This document shows positions 25,830 to 34,844 of a DNA stretch of 64,000 nucleotides, piece after piece. The notes beneath the pieces are model-generated. The model did no database searches. It was given only the letters and a program-made list of their open reading frames with translations, and was not told where the DNA came from. Origin of the DNA: Promethearchaeota archaeon (GTDB lineage: Archaea > Asgardarchaeota > Lokiarchaeia > Sigyniarchaeales > SOKP01); NCBI GenBank assembly GCA_016839555.1, contig JAEOUA010000003.1, positions 186,001-250,000 of the forward strand, given 5' to 3'. The number at the start of each line of letters is the position of its first letter. Positions within the stretch are counted from its first letter, which is position 1. The position numbers were made by a program, and so were the translations under genes.

Positions 25830-27233
25830 TCAGAAACTCTGAAACCACAAATTAATATCGTTAGCAAACACGATTAAAAATATTAATATAATTAGGATTA
25901 TAATACAATAAATTGCTCCCATTCGAGGTTTTCTCTTATAATAAATATCTTTTGCCCTAGATTGATATTCTTTTGCTTTTGCTTCATAAAATGCTTTTAA
26001 ACCCTTAAGAGTAAGCGATAATTCTCCATTTTCTTCTTTAATATATTTATCTTTAATTAATTTATTTAGATATTTTTCTGCAATTTTGGGCCCTAAATCC
26101 TTATAGAAAAAATCGGCAAATCCTTGATAATATACACGTCCTAGTGATAATCCTTGTTTAAAATTTTCTAATAACTCACTTCTTATTATTCTTTCTCTTC
26201 TTATGCTTGCCAAGATATAGCCTGTTAATCGATTTTTATATAAATTATCACCATATACTTTAATATCACTAATATCAAACTCTTTCTCTTCCATTTTTCT
26301 CAATCCCCACAAAAATTCTATACCCTCTTTAAAGATTATAACAGCAATAATCAATCCAACAAGAGCATCAACAAAATAATACTTAAAAATAGAAAATATT
26401 AATCCAATGATCACTCCTATAGAAATCATTACATTTAATTGAGAATCCTTTGAATCACTTAAGAGTGATAAATTTCCAGACGTTCGACCTACTACACCTT
26501 TTGCCCACATTAATCCCCAATTTAATACTATGGATAAAAAACTTATTAAAAAAGCTTGAACAGTTGGAAAAATAGGCGTTAAATTAAACAATGCTTCTAT
26601 ACTTGACCATATCATTATACCTCCAGTAATAAACATAGTTAAAATGATTAAAACGCTGGCAATTTTATCCTTTCCTAGTTTTATTCCAATTAGAAAAATA
26701 ATTATTATTTTAATAAAGTCTGATAAGTTCTCAAATCCTTCCGATATAAGCCCTTGAGATGATAATTGGAAGCCAATGAAAATTTTTAATGATGATAAAA
26801 TAACCAAGCAAATGGTGGTTAGAATTAAAACTGCTTTTTCAGATAATAATCTCCTCATATAATGGGTTATCTGGGTAGTTTGTAAATATGTCAATTCCAC
26901 AAGCTTTTCTCCCTCGTCCGATAATTTAACAGAATTGGGATCAACTATTATTAGATTCTTATCTTTTGCGGTTTTTATGAATTCCATAACATCTTGTTCC
27001 TCCACTACTAATTGACTTGTAGTAGATATAAAAAACTTACGCATTTTAGACTTTAATTCTGTTATAGAAGTGATTCCGTCATAGATAAGAGAAAGAAATC
27101 CATATAAATAACTGGTATGAGGTTCTTTTGTTGTGTAGTTTTTTCTAATAATTCTCTCAAATTTATGATATTTTCTTCGTAATTCCTTTCTTTCAGATTC
27201 TGGAAATTTTGATTTTAATTTGGAAGCATTCAT
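25830..27233 (-). CDS. CDF-like membrane protein flanked by winged-helix domains, metal site altered
   Basis: Residues 40-115 form a winged helix (FLSLIYDGITSITELKSKMRK, ending LSDEGEKLVEL). Residues 130-310 are a six-helix cation-diffusion-facilitator domain. Residues 335-425 form a second winged helix (RRERIIRSELLENFKQG, then LNKLIKDKYIKEENGELSLTLKGLKA), and one last membrane helix ends the protein. In CDF exporters a His-x3-Asp pair in helix 2 and another in helix 5 bind the metal. Here the first reads E168-x3-D172 and the second D263-x3-N267, so both His and one Asp are lost. It is therefore unlikely to be a standard Zn/Cd exporter. It is divergent from the nitroreductase gene, with a hairpin at 27276 between them. 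Confidence 0.8.
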   Translation of the reverse strand: MNASKLKSKFPESERKELRRKYHKFERIIRKNYTTKEPHTSYLYGFLSLIYDGITSITELKSKMRKFFISTTSQLVVEEQDVMEFIKTAKDKNLIIVDPNSVKLSDEGEKLVELTYLQTTQITHYMRRLLSEKAVLILTTICLVILSSLKIFIGFQLSSQGLISEGFENLSDFIKIIIIFLIGIKLGKDKIASVLIILTMFITGGIMIWSSIEALFNLTPIFPTVQAFLISFLSIVLNWGLMWAKGVVGRTSGNLSLLSDSKDSQLNVMISIGVIIGLIFSIFKYYFVDALVGLIIAVIIFKEGIEFLWGLRKMEEKEFDISDIKVYGDNLYKNRLTGYILASIRRERIIRSELLENFKQGLSLGRVYYQGFADFFYKDLGPKIAEKYLNKLIKDKYIKEENGELSLTLKGLKAFYEAKAKEYQSRAKDIYYKRKPRMGAIYCIIILIILIFLIVFANDINLWFQSF

Positions 27234-27275
27234 AAGATCTAATTTATTTAAGAAGAATCTAATAATTAAGAAATT

Positions 27276-27297
27276 AAAGGTTTTTTTTTAAACCTTT
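27276..27297. repeat. Inverted repeat in a divergent promoter region
   Basis: AAAGGTTT and AAACCTTT form a perfect 8-bp stem around six T residues. It lies 43 bp upstream of the CDF/winged-helix gene and about 190 bp before the divergent nitroreductase gene. It could be an operator or a short hairpin; on the plus strand nothing nearby needs a terminator. Confidence 0.4.
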
Positions 27298-27482
27298 CTA
27301 TATATAAAAAATTGTGATTTATAAGAGCTTCTTAATAAACTTAAAGTAAAAGAATCTTAAGATATTGAAGATTCTTTGAATAGTGGTTGTATTTTATTAG
27401 ATGAATGTCCTTTATATTTTATTTGAAAATTATTTATAATTATGATATATATTAAATAACCATAATAAATTAGGTGATAAAA

Positions 27483-27989
27483 TTGGTTGAACCAGAAGAA
27501 TTTTTAAAAATATTAAAAGAGAGGAGAACCATCCGATGTTTCAAAGACGAGATGATATCAGATAAAGAGCTAAATATGATATTAGAGGCGGGACAATGGG
27601 CGCCCACTGCGTCAAATAAACAAACTTGGAAGTTTATAGTAATTAAAAATAAAGAAATCATTAATAAATTAGCAAAGACTGCAATTTATGGTAAATTTGT
27701 TAGAGAAGCACCGGTTGTTGTTGCAATTATCGGATTTGTTCATGATAATCCAAATTGGTATATTCAAGATACAAGTTTAGCTTCAATGAATATGATGTTG
27801 ATGGCATGGGTGTTAAATATTGGAACTTGTTGGATTGGAAGCATGGACAGAGAAAAAGCAAAAGAAATAATTGGAATTAATAAAGATGATTTTCTTTTAA
27901 CAATCCTTCCTTTCGGCTATTTAAGGAAAAAAGTTCCAAATCCGCCCCCAAGGAAAGATCTGGATGAGATTTCAGAAGTAATAGAATAA
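27483..27989 (+). CDS. Nitroreductase-family FMN oxidoreductase
   Basis: This flavin oxidoreductase of about 168 residues belongs to the short nitroreductase group. The FMN-binding signature RRTIRCF and EAGQWAPTASNKQTWKFIVI are at the N-terminus. DTSLASMNMMLMAWVLNIGTCWIGSM is in the centre, and FGYLRKKVPNPPPRKDL, the usual closing motif, is near the end. It is a cytoplasmic, likely homodimeric enzyme using NAD(P)H or a reduced carrier; the substrate is unknown. I prefer the TTG at 27483, because an AGGTGAT ribosome site lies four bases before it, to the GTG at 27474 inside that site. Confidence 0.9.
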   Translation: MVEPEEFLKILKERRTIRCFKDEMISDKELNMILEAGQWAPTASNKQTWKFIVIKNKEIINKLAKTAIYGKFVREAPVVVAIIGFVHDNPNWYIQDTSLASMNMMLMAWVLNIGTCWIGSMDREKAKEIIGINKDDFLLTILPFGYLRKKVPNPPPRKDLDEISEVIE

Positions 27990-28011
27990 TTATGACTATT
28001 TTTATATTCCC

Positions 28012-29178
28012 CTAATTTCTTTTTAAAGTAAGTTCTTCTAATGCTTCTGGTGCTATAGTTAGTTTTATATATCCATCTTTAGTTATTAATACCGTATCAG
28101 AATGTCGGAATCCTCCAATTCCTGGAATGTATATACCTGGCTCAATGCTCACAACCATATTTGGTTCCAATACCCTATCATATCCTTCTGCTATATATGG
28201 TGCTTCATGAGAAGTCACTCCAAATCCATGACCAGTTCTATGAAGTATATAATCACTGTATCCGTTTTTATTAAGGAAATTTTTCACTTTTTTGTCTATC
28301 TCACTCATTATTATACCTGGTTTTAATAATTCATACGCTAAATTCCGAGCATTCATTATTATTTCAAATGGTTTTCTCGCTTTATCTGGAACAGAATTTA
28401 AAAAGAATGTCCGTTCTACCTCTGCACCATATCCATCTACTCTCGCCTGCACAATCGACACATGAGGTCCACCTTCCTCCATTTTAGCAAAGATATTTGG
28501 AACTAGATGAGGTTCATGAGAGATACTGGGTGGCCATACCGCTGCTGTTGTTTCAATAGCCTTAAAATTAGCATTAGGAATATCCATTATAATTTTAGAG
28601 GTCATAGCAGAGGTTGCTTCTTGATATAGGGCAAATTCTGCTACATCCGGCTTACATAATTTCAATAATTTTTGATGACCTCTACTGACGATCTTACTCG
28701 CATAAACAAGTCTTCCAATTTCATAATCACTTTTTATAAGTCTAACTTCCTCAATTATCTCTGACACAACTTTTTTTCCAGGTGTTTTTTGAAATATTTC
28801 CATAGGCATACTAGGTTCAATTCCAATTATAGCATTGGTATTAAAGATTTTTTGATACTTATCATACCAATTTTTACCTTCTGGAGCTGGAAATTCATTA
28901 TATTCAATTAATTCCAATTCGGGGACTACTCTGTCTCTAATATGTGCCACTTCAAGCAAAGGCACCACCATTTTTAGCGAGCCTTTATTACATATAATTA
29001 AGATAAATGGGCGTTCGTGAACATAAAAGGCAAAATTCGTCAAGTAATAAATATTTACAGGGTCAAAGCAAACAAAATAATCTAATTGCTCTTTTCCCAT
29101 TAAGGCTCTCACCTTTTCTAAACGATTTGCGAGCTCTTCCTTATTTGGTGGAGTTTTGATAACTTTTGGTTTTTTCAT
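28012..29178 (-). CDS. M24-fold (creatinase/prolidase superfamily) protein lacking metal ligands
   Basis: It has two domains: a creatinase N-terminal domain (about 15-145, with LDYFVCFDPVNIYYLTNF) and a pita-bread domain (150-388). In prolidases five residues (Asp, Asp, His, Glu, Glu) bind two metals. Here the first Asp position is Ile242 and the second is Glu253 (GYGAEVERTFF). The last Glu appears replaced in GGFRHSDTVLI, where the usual motif is RxED. The HGFGVTSHEAP and VSIEPGIY segments are kept. Creatinase itself shows a similar ALERT motif and no metals. This is therefore more likely a metal-independent, creatinase-like hydrolase than an Xaa-Pro peptidase. Annotation pipelines would call it a dipeptidase. 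Confidence 0.85.
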   Translation of the reverse strand: MKKPKVIKTPPNKEELANRLEKVRALMGKEQLDYFVCFDPVNIYYLTNFAFYVHERPFILIICNKGSLKMVVPLLEVAHIRDRVVPELELIEYNEFPAPEGKNWYDKYQKIFNTNAIIGIEPSMPMEIFQKTPGKKVVSEIIEEVRLIKSDYEIGRLVYASKIVSRGHQKLLKLCKPDVAEFALYQEATSAMTSKIIMDIPNANFKAIETTAAVWPPSISHEPHLVPNIFAKMEEGGPHVSIVQARVDGYGAEVERTFFLNSVPDKARKPFEIIMNARNLAYELLKPGIIMSEIDKKVKNFLNKNGYSDYILHRTGHGFGVTSHEAPYIAEGYDRVLEPNMVVSIEPGIYIPGIGGFRHSDTVLITKDGYIKLTIAPEALEELTLKRN

Positions 29179-29367
29179 TACTTTCTACCTAATTTTAATT
29201 TGAAAATTTTAAAAGTTAAAATTATAAATTCTGATAATAAATTGTTTATTTTTCAAATTAATAAAAGTATCAATTTGATATAAAATATAGAAAAATAGCG
29301 CTTGCATTTATGATTAGAAAAATTATGTAAGAATTTAATACTTTCAAAAGAGTTTATTAAATAACTA

Positions 29368-29931
29368 TTAATCTAGAACAAATTCTAGATATATAAGGTT
29401 TGGAGACATCTTTTCTGTCTTGACTTTAAAAGCTAAATTAAAGTGGTTTTTTATTATGTTTTTAAAAAAGTGAATAAAAAATATAGAGAAGTTTTCATCT
29501 AAATCATGTAATCCTCTTAATATAATTAAATCTGATTTTTTCTTAACATCTAAAGTATTAAACCATTTCAATCCTTTCTTTCCAAAGAAATCTGTAAAGA
29601 ATTTATTATAATCTTTTATACTCTTTTTGTTCATTGGCTCCGCAATTGAAAATCTCATAATATCAGCAATCAAATCGGAATTAATTTCAGCATATTTCTT
29701 TAAATCAGTTTCAATTTGTGAATTAAAAAGTTCAATTAATAATGATTTTGATACAATTATCATATCATTAGTTTGATTTAAAAGCTCAAAATTTATCCAT
29801 TCCCTTAAGGCTTCTTTTGCCAACATGCCACGCGATTTATTAATCTGTTCTGAAAACAAATCCAACTTATTTAAAAGCTTTTGAGAAAGTCTGAATCCAA
29901 TAAAATTATTCGAGTTTTTTTTATCAGCCAT
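29368..29931 (-). CDS. Ribbon-helix-helix regulator with C-terminal domain
   Basis: Residues 8-55 form a ribbon-helix-helix (CopG/MetJ-fold) DNA-binding domain: the strand FIGFRLSQKLLNKLDLFSEQ, the turn KSRGMLAKEALREWI and two helices. The remaining 130 residues are an alpha/beta region with no recognised family. It is rich in Asp/Ile/Phe and ends MSPNLIYLEFVLD, which may bind a ligand or serve oligomerisation. It is cytoplasmic. It is divergent from the fusion gene at 30123, and TGAT repeats at 30031-30054 lie in the gap. It is probably a local regulator. Confidence 0.8.
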   Translation of the reverse strand: MADKKNSNNFIGFRLSQKLLNKLDLFSEQINKSRGMLAKEALREWINFELLNQTNDMIIVSKSLLIELFNSQIETDLKKYAEINSDLIADIMRFSIAEPMNKKSIKDYNKFFTDFFGKKGLKWFNTLDVKKKSDLIILRGLHDLDENFSIFFIHFFKNIIKNHFNLAFKVKTEKMSPNLIYLEFVLD

Positions 29932-30030
29932 TTTTACTCAACAAAATGTAAATTTATAATAAATTTTTAAGCATATTTTTTCAATATTCTTAATAAAAAA
30001 TTATATTTTCATAAGTTAACTAAATTGTCA

Positions 30031-30054
30031 TGATCAATATTTGATATCAATGAT
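30031..30054. promoter_or_regulatory. Three TGAT repeats, candidate ribbon-helix-helix operator
   Basis: TGAT occurs at 30031, 30042 and 30051, about one helical turn apart; the middle copy is part of the 10-bp palindrome TTGATATCAA. The site lies between the RHH gene (start 29931) and the divergent gene at 30123. RHH proteins often bind such short phased repeats, so the link is plausible but unproven. Confidence 0.3.
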
Positions 30055-30122
30055 AACATTTAAATATTTTTAATAATTTTTAATCAATTAAATAAAAAAA
30101 AATTAAGGAATATTTTAAAAAA

Positions 30123-32033
30123 ATGAATTCTGAATGGATTGAAACTAAAAAATCTAAAACTTCAACTTGTTTAGGTCCAATTGAAAATTTAGAAGAACAT
30201 GTAGATAAGGACTGGTGGAATCATATTTTTAATTCCATGTATTTAAAAACAGATGGAGATGTTGTAGAGGATCCAATAATAACTTCAAGAGAAATTGATC
30301 TTTTTTCGAAAATACTTGATCTAAAGCCTAATGATGTAATACTTGACTTATGTTGTGGACAAGGTAGGCATTCTCTTGAATTGGCAAGAAGAGGATTTAC
30401 TAATATTGAAGGATTAGATCGTTCGCATTTTCTAATTAAAAAAGCTAGAGAAACGGTAAGAAAAGAGGGTTTAGCTGTGAAATTTCAAGAGGGTGATGCT
30501 CGGAAACTAAATTATTCTACTGATTCATTTGATGTGGTATTGTTATTAGGAAATAGTTTTGGATATTTTAAATCAATAAAGGATGATCTTTTGGTATTAA
30601 CTGAAGTATTTAGAATTCTAAAACCTTGGTCCCGTATTTTAATAGATTTAGCAGATGGGGAATACTTAAAAAAGAACTTTGCACCTCATTCTTGGGAGTG
30701 GATTGATAAAAATATTTTTGTATGTCGCGAACGCTCTCTTTCTCTAGATAAACATAGATTAATTTCAAGAGAATTAATTACTCATGTCAACATAGGAGTA
30801 TTGATTGATCAATTTTATGCTGAAAGATTATATTCTAAAAATAGAATTTTGGAATTATTAAAAAAAGCTGGTTTTACTAATATAAATTTTCACGGAGAAG
30901 TATCCCCTGCATCTCAGAGGAATCAAGATTTAGGAATGATGGAAAAGCGTATACTAGTGAGCGCTTGTGCAAAAAAAGAATGGACAGTTGTTGAAAAGAA
31001 ACAAAAAAAGGCACAGAAAAATGTTGTGGTGATTTTTGGAGATCCTAACAAGGCTGATATTTTAAAACCATTAAGAATCTTTGATGAGGATGATTTTTAT
31101 ACAATAGAACAATTAAAAAATAATTTGCGAACATTTGAGGAATATAATTTTATGTATCTTACTAATCATAATACACTTGTTCAAGAATTATTGAAATTAA
31201 GAGGTCAAATTGATTATGTATTTAATTTATGCGATGAAGGATATGATAATAATGCGAGAAATGAATTACATATTCCCGCACTCTTAGATGTTTTAAGAAT
31301 ACCTTATACAGGAGCAGGACCTCAATGCCTTGCTTTTTGTTATGATAAATCTCTAGTGAGAGGAATTGCAAAAGAAATGGGGATACCCGTACCACACGCC
31401 ATATATATCAAACCAAAAGATGAAAAATTTGATTTTCCCTTTTATTTTCCAGCAATAGTGAAACCTAATTTCGGAGATTCTAGTTTCGGAATAACACAAC
31501 AGAATGTTATCTATAATGGAGAAGACCTCATAAATGTAATTTCTAATTTACGCGAGCAATTCGGTTATAATAGTCCTATCTTGATTGAGCAATTTCTTCC
31601 AGGGAAAGATTTAACTTTAGGAATTATTGGAAACTCTTATGATGATTTTCTCATTCTACCTATTTCTGAGGATGATTATTCTGAACTACCATCAGATCTG
31701 CCCAAAATCTGTGGATATGAAGCAAAATGGTTGCCAGATTCGCCTTACTCTAAAATTAAATCTATTAAAGCAGAATTACCCAATAAAACGGAAGAATTAA
31801 TTCAAAGAAGCAGTCTTAAATTATTTGAGAGATTGGAATGCCAGGATTATGCCAGATTTGATTGGAGGCTTGATATTGATGGAAATCCAAAATTATTAGA
31901 AGTAAATCCGAATCCTGGATGGTGTTGGGATGGTCACCTTGCTAAAATGGCAAGCTATAATAATATGGATTATAAGGATATGCTTTCAAAGATTCTTAAA
32001 ACTGCAGAGAAACGATTAGGTTTGGTTAAGTAA
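30123..32033 (+). CDS. Methyltransferase / D-Ala-D-Ala-ligase-like ATP-grasp fusion
   Basis: There are two enzymes in one chain. Residues about 25-285 form a class I SAM methyltransferase: motif I VILDLCCGQGRHSLELARRG, FQEGDARKL, FDVVLLLGNSFGYF. Residues about 300-636 form an ATP-grasp ligase of the D-alanine-D-alanine ligase type. It shows VVVIFGD, FNLCDEGYDNNARNELHIPALLD, YTGAGPQCLAFCYDK, FPAIVKPNFGDSSFGI, ILIEQF and LEVNPNPGWCWDGHL. The ligase would join two amino or carboxyl compounds with ATP; the methylase may modify the same substrate. Archaea generally lack murein, so cell-wall dipeptide is not expected. It is followed 97 bp later by a GH57 gene in the same direction. Confidence 0.88.
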   Translation: MNSEWIETKKSKTSTCLGPIENLEEHVDKDWWNHIFNSMYLKTDGDVVEDPIITSREIDLFSKILDLKPNDVILDLCCGQGRHSLELARRGFTNIEGLDRSHFLIKKARETVRKEGLAVKFQEGDARKLNYSTDSFDVVLLLGNSFGYFKSIKDDLLVLTEVFRILKPWSRILIDLADGEYLKKNFAPHSWEWIDKNIFVCRERSLSLDKHRLISRELITHVNIGVLIDQFYAERLYSKNRILELLKKAGFTNINFHGEVSPASQRNQDLGMMEKRILVSACAKKEWTVVEKKQKKAQKNVVVIFGDPNKADILKPLRIFDEDDFYTIEQLKNNLRTFEEYNFMYLTNHNTLVQELLKLRGQIDYVFNLCDEGYDNNARNELHIPALLDVLRIPYTGAGPQCLAFCYDKSLVRGIAKEMGIPVPHAIYIKPKDEKFDFPFYFPAIVKPNFGDSSFGITQQNVIYNGEDLINVISNLREQFGYNSPILIEQFLPGKDLTLGIIGNSYDDFLILPISEDDYSELPSDLPKICGYEAKWLPDSPYSKIKSIKAELPNKTEELIQRSSLKLFERLECQDYARFDWRLDIDGNPKLLEVNPNPGWCWDGHLAKMASYNNMDYKDMLSKILKTAEKRLGLVK

Positions 32034-32130
32034 AAGTTTTATTCCACTTTTTTCTCTCTTATTTTTTATCCTTAAATTTTAAATATTTTTTTATAAGAAT
32101 TTTATTATAAGATTTAAGATTAAATGGTAT

Positions 32131-33720
32131 ATGGTTATAGGTTATTTTGGTTTAGTCCTTCACGGGCATATTCCGTGGTGTAAAAAATCTGGAGTCTGGC
32201 CAGCGGGAGAAGAATGGTTAATGGAAGCTATGGCAGAATCCTATATTCCTTTTCTTAATATTATGAGAGAACTTAAAAATGAAGGTATTAAGACAGCCAT
32301 TACGATCAATATTACGCCAATATTGGCAGAACAACTCTCGGATGAATATATGAAACAGCGCTTTTCTGAATATATGGATGATTTAATTATCCGTGCTCAA
32401 AATGATATTTCGAGATTTCAATATCAACCAAAAAAAAAAGAAATCTCACAATTTCATCTCAATAGATTAGAACAGGTTCTAAATACGTTTTATCATAATT
32501 ATTATAGAGATCTTCTAGGAACTTTTAAATGGCTCCAAGAGGAGGGCATGATTGAATTAATAACATGTGCAGCCACACATGGCTTTCTACCGTTATTTGA
32601 AAGCGACTCCGGAATTTTTTCACAAATTCAGACGGCTGTTGACACTCATAAAAAATATTTTGGAAGGCAACCCAAGGGTATTTGGCTTCCTGAATGTGCT
32701 TATCGTCCAAAAGAATATAGAAATGGAAAGGTGAGAGAAAGTTTAGATTATTGGCTTAATAATTCGGGAATTGAGTATTTTTATGTGGATACTCATGGTC
32801 TTTTAGATGCTGAGCTTCTAGAAGTAAAAAATTCATTTGGACTCACAACAAAATTCGGTTATAATTTAGAAACAGGAGTGTCTGTGTTTGGGCGAAATAG
32901 AAAAACAAGCAGACAAGTATGGGATGCGGAAATAGGATATCCTGGTGATGAATATTATAGAGAATTCCATAAGAAAGATAATGAATCTGGTTTGCATTAT
33001 TGGCGAATAACTGGAAAGGACGTAGATAAAGAGCATAAAGAATTATATGATAGCAAAATGGCGCAAGAAAGAGTGGACAGCCATAGCTTGCATTTTGTTT
33101 CTATAGTGGCTGAAATATTAAAGGCATTTTCAGAAGAATTTAATACTAGAGGAATTATTGTATCTCCATATGATTTCGAATTATATGGACATTGGTGGAT
33201 GGAGGGGATAGATTGGTTAAAAGCTATATTTAACTTAATTAATAAAAATGAAAATATCGAGATGATAACCTTTTCAGAATATATCTCCAAATATAAAGAA
33301 CAATTTTCAATTATAAAGATGGGGAAAAGTAGTTGGGGAAAAGGAGGATATTTTGAAGTATGGCAAAATCCTGATCATGGATGGATTTGGCCCTACATAA
33401 ATTCTTCTATAAAAGATTTTGAAAATGTATTAGCAGACACTCCTAATCCTGGAAGTTGGGGAATTGATATACTTCAACAAACAGCTAGAGAATTATTATT
33501 AATGGAGGGTAGTGATTGGCCATTCCTTTTATATACAAAACAAGCAAAAGAATACGCAAATAAGCGATTTCATCACCATCATCAGCGATTCAACAAATTA
33601 ATCTGGCAAGCAAAAAATTTAAATGAAAGAAATAGAATTTCTAAAGAAGAACTCATGTATATCAAGGATATTGATTCATGTTTTCAAAATTTAAATATTG
33701 AATATTTTAGAAAGAGATAA
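32131..33720 (+). CDS. GH57 alpha-glucan branching-type enzyme
   Basis: This is a family GH57 glycoside hydrolase or transglycosylase. It opens with YFGLVLHGHIPWC, the family's first conserved region. The nucleophile Glu is in GIWLPECAYRP, and the catalytic Asp is in VSPYDFELYGHWWMEG, close to the motif of archaeal and Thermus GH57 branching enzymes. The C-terminal helical domain (about 420-529, NPDHGWIWPYIN and WPFLLYTKQAKEYANKRFHHHHQRF) also matches that branch. The length of 529 aa agrees. It would introduce alpha-1,6 branches into alpha-1,4 glucan inside the cell, implying a glycogen-like store. No glycogen synthase is in the window. Confidence 0.88.
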   Translation: MVIGYFGLVLHGHIPWCKKSGVWPAGEEWLMEAMAESYIPFLNIMRELKNEGIKTAITINITPILAEQLSDEYMKQRFSEYMDDLIIRAQNDISRFQYQPKKKEISQFHLNRLEQVLNTFYHNYYRDLLGTFKWLQEEGMIELITCAATHGFLPLFESDSGIFSQIQTAVDTHKKYFGRQPKGIWLPECAYRPKEYRNGKVRESLDYWLNNSGIEYFYVDTHGLLDAELLEVKNSFGLTTKFGYNLETGVSVFGRNRKTSRQVWDAEIGYPGDEYYREFHKKDNESGLHYWRITGKDVDKEHKELYDSKMAQERVDSHSLHFVSIVAEILKAFSEEFNTRGIIVSPYDFELYGHWWMEGIDWLKAIFNLINKNENIEMITFSEYISKYKEQFSIIKMGKSSWGKGGYFEVWQNPDHGWIWPYINSSIKDFENVLADTPNPGSWGIDILQQTARELLLMEGSDWPFLLYTKQAKEYANKRFHHHHQRFNKLIWQAKNLNERNRISKEELMYIKDIDSCFQNLNIEYFRKR

Positions 33721-33741
33721 AATTAATTTAGTTGTTTTGAA

Positions 33742-33975
33742 TTAGAAAATAATATTAATCGCATTCATAGGGCAAATTTCAATGCATTTTTTACAATTTT
33801 CCCCTAAGCAAAGCTGGGGGAACACAGGGTCTATTATCCAATTTGTGGGTTGATGATAATCTTCATCCGTGAATGTGATATTAAAGACACATGGTTCACA
33901 GACTTGTACGCATTTTCTACAGAGTTCCGGTTGAGAACATTTATCCAGATCAATCGCAATATTGGGGATTTTCAT
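33742..33975 (-). CDS. Small 4Fe-4S ferredoxin-like protein
   Basis: This is a 77-residue iron-sulphur protein. One cysteine group reads CSQPELCRKCVQVCEPC near residues 13-29, and a second reads CLGENCKKCIEICP near 56-69, ending in MNAINIIF. The C-terminal group resembles a bacterial 2[4Fe-4S] ferredoxin half, whereas the N-terminal group has unusual spacing. It is separated by two bases from the gene at 33978, and the pair should be co-translated. It is probably an electron carrier or small subunit for the larger Fe-S protein. Its redox partner is unknown. Confidence 0.85.
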   Translation of the reverse strand: MKIPNIAIDLDKCSQPELCRKCVQVCEPCVFNITFTDEDYHQPTNWIIDPVFPQLCLGENCKKCIEICPMNAINIIF

Positions 33976-33977
33976 TA

Positions 33978-34844
33978 TTAATATTTTCCTCTGGTAATTG
34001 GGATTAAATTTCTATCTACTAATTCAATTGCGTTATTCTCGCACACTTCCGCACAATTCCCACAGCCATAGCATAATTCTGGATCAATAATTGGTTTCTC
34101 TTCATATTTTAAAGCACCAAATTGACAGCGATCTGCACAGTTTTCACATCCTATACATTTATCTTCATTCACTATGGCAACATTCTCTCCTTTCCAACAA
34201 GCTTTAATATCGAAATCAGTTCTCAATCTTAACGCTCCACAAGACGGTATAGAACAAGAGCATAAGGCTACAATAGCTGGTAATGGACCTGCCCAAATCG
34301 AATGTACATATCCTTCTTTAAACATTTGATCTAGAAACTCAGCAGCTTTTTCTCCATCTAATACCTCAAGTCCATTCTCAGGGATAAACCTTGGTAATTT
34401 TGGAAGCACCTCTTTTAACGGAGTAAATCCTAAACAAGTAGACTTTCGAACACCTTGGTTGAAAAATTTACATGGGCATATAGCTCGTACTACTTCTTCA
34501 GCCTTTTCTAATACTATTTGTTTTGCTTCTGAAAGGGTAATCACTTGTCCAAAATGCCCTTGAGCAGCATCTATATTTAGCTTTTGGGTTTTTCCATCTT
34601 TTATAAAACCCCTATTTGCATACCATTTTAGAAATCGCCCTAAAAATGGAGTATCGACTTTTTTACTCATCCATTTCAGATTAAATAATCCATGAACTTT
34701 TCTTGAATAGGCTCTTTCCATATTACCCCAAAGGTCTTCCAAATATTCTGTTGAGTTTACTTCATCTGCAGTTTCTCTTATATAATTTCTGGCATTCATA
34801 TACCATTTTCCATTTGCCCCATGTTTCATACAAATTTGGCACAT
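33978..34844 (-). CDS. 4Fe-4S protein with cysteine-rich N-terminal domain
   Basis: This 288-residue protein has a short N-terminal CQIC motif. A central region (about 130-215) follows with ICPCKFFNQGVRKSTCLGF and VALCSCSIPSCGAL, which place extra cysteines for another cofactor. At the C-terminus is a clear 2[4Fe-4S] ferredoxin domain (CIGCENCADRC and CYGCGNCAEVC). Proteins of this shape occur in anaerobic archaea and bacteria as ferredoxin-like oxidoreductase components of unknown substrate. There is no signal peptide. It is first of a two-gene operon with the 77-aa ferredoxin. Confidence 0.85.
   Translation of the reverse strand: MCQICMKHGANGKWYMNARNYIRETADEVNSTEYLEDLWGNMERAYSRKVHGLFNLKWMSKKVDTPFLGRFLKWYANRGFIKDGKTQKLNIDAAQGHFGQVITLSEAKQIVLEKAEEVVRAICPCKFFNQGVRKSTCLGFTPLKEVLPKLPRFIPENGLEVLDGEKAAEFLDQMFKEGYVHSIWAGPLPAIVALCSCSIPSCGALRLRTDFDIKACWKGENVAIVNEDKCIGCENCADRCQFGALKYEEKPIIDPELCYGCGNCAEVCENNAIELVDRNLIPITRGKY

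Noticed and set aside
30123..32033. Murein D-Ala-D-Ala ligase
   Set aside because: The domain is fused to a methyltransferase in an archaeon with no murein genes in view; only the ATP-grasp fold is shared.
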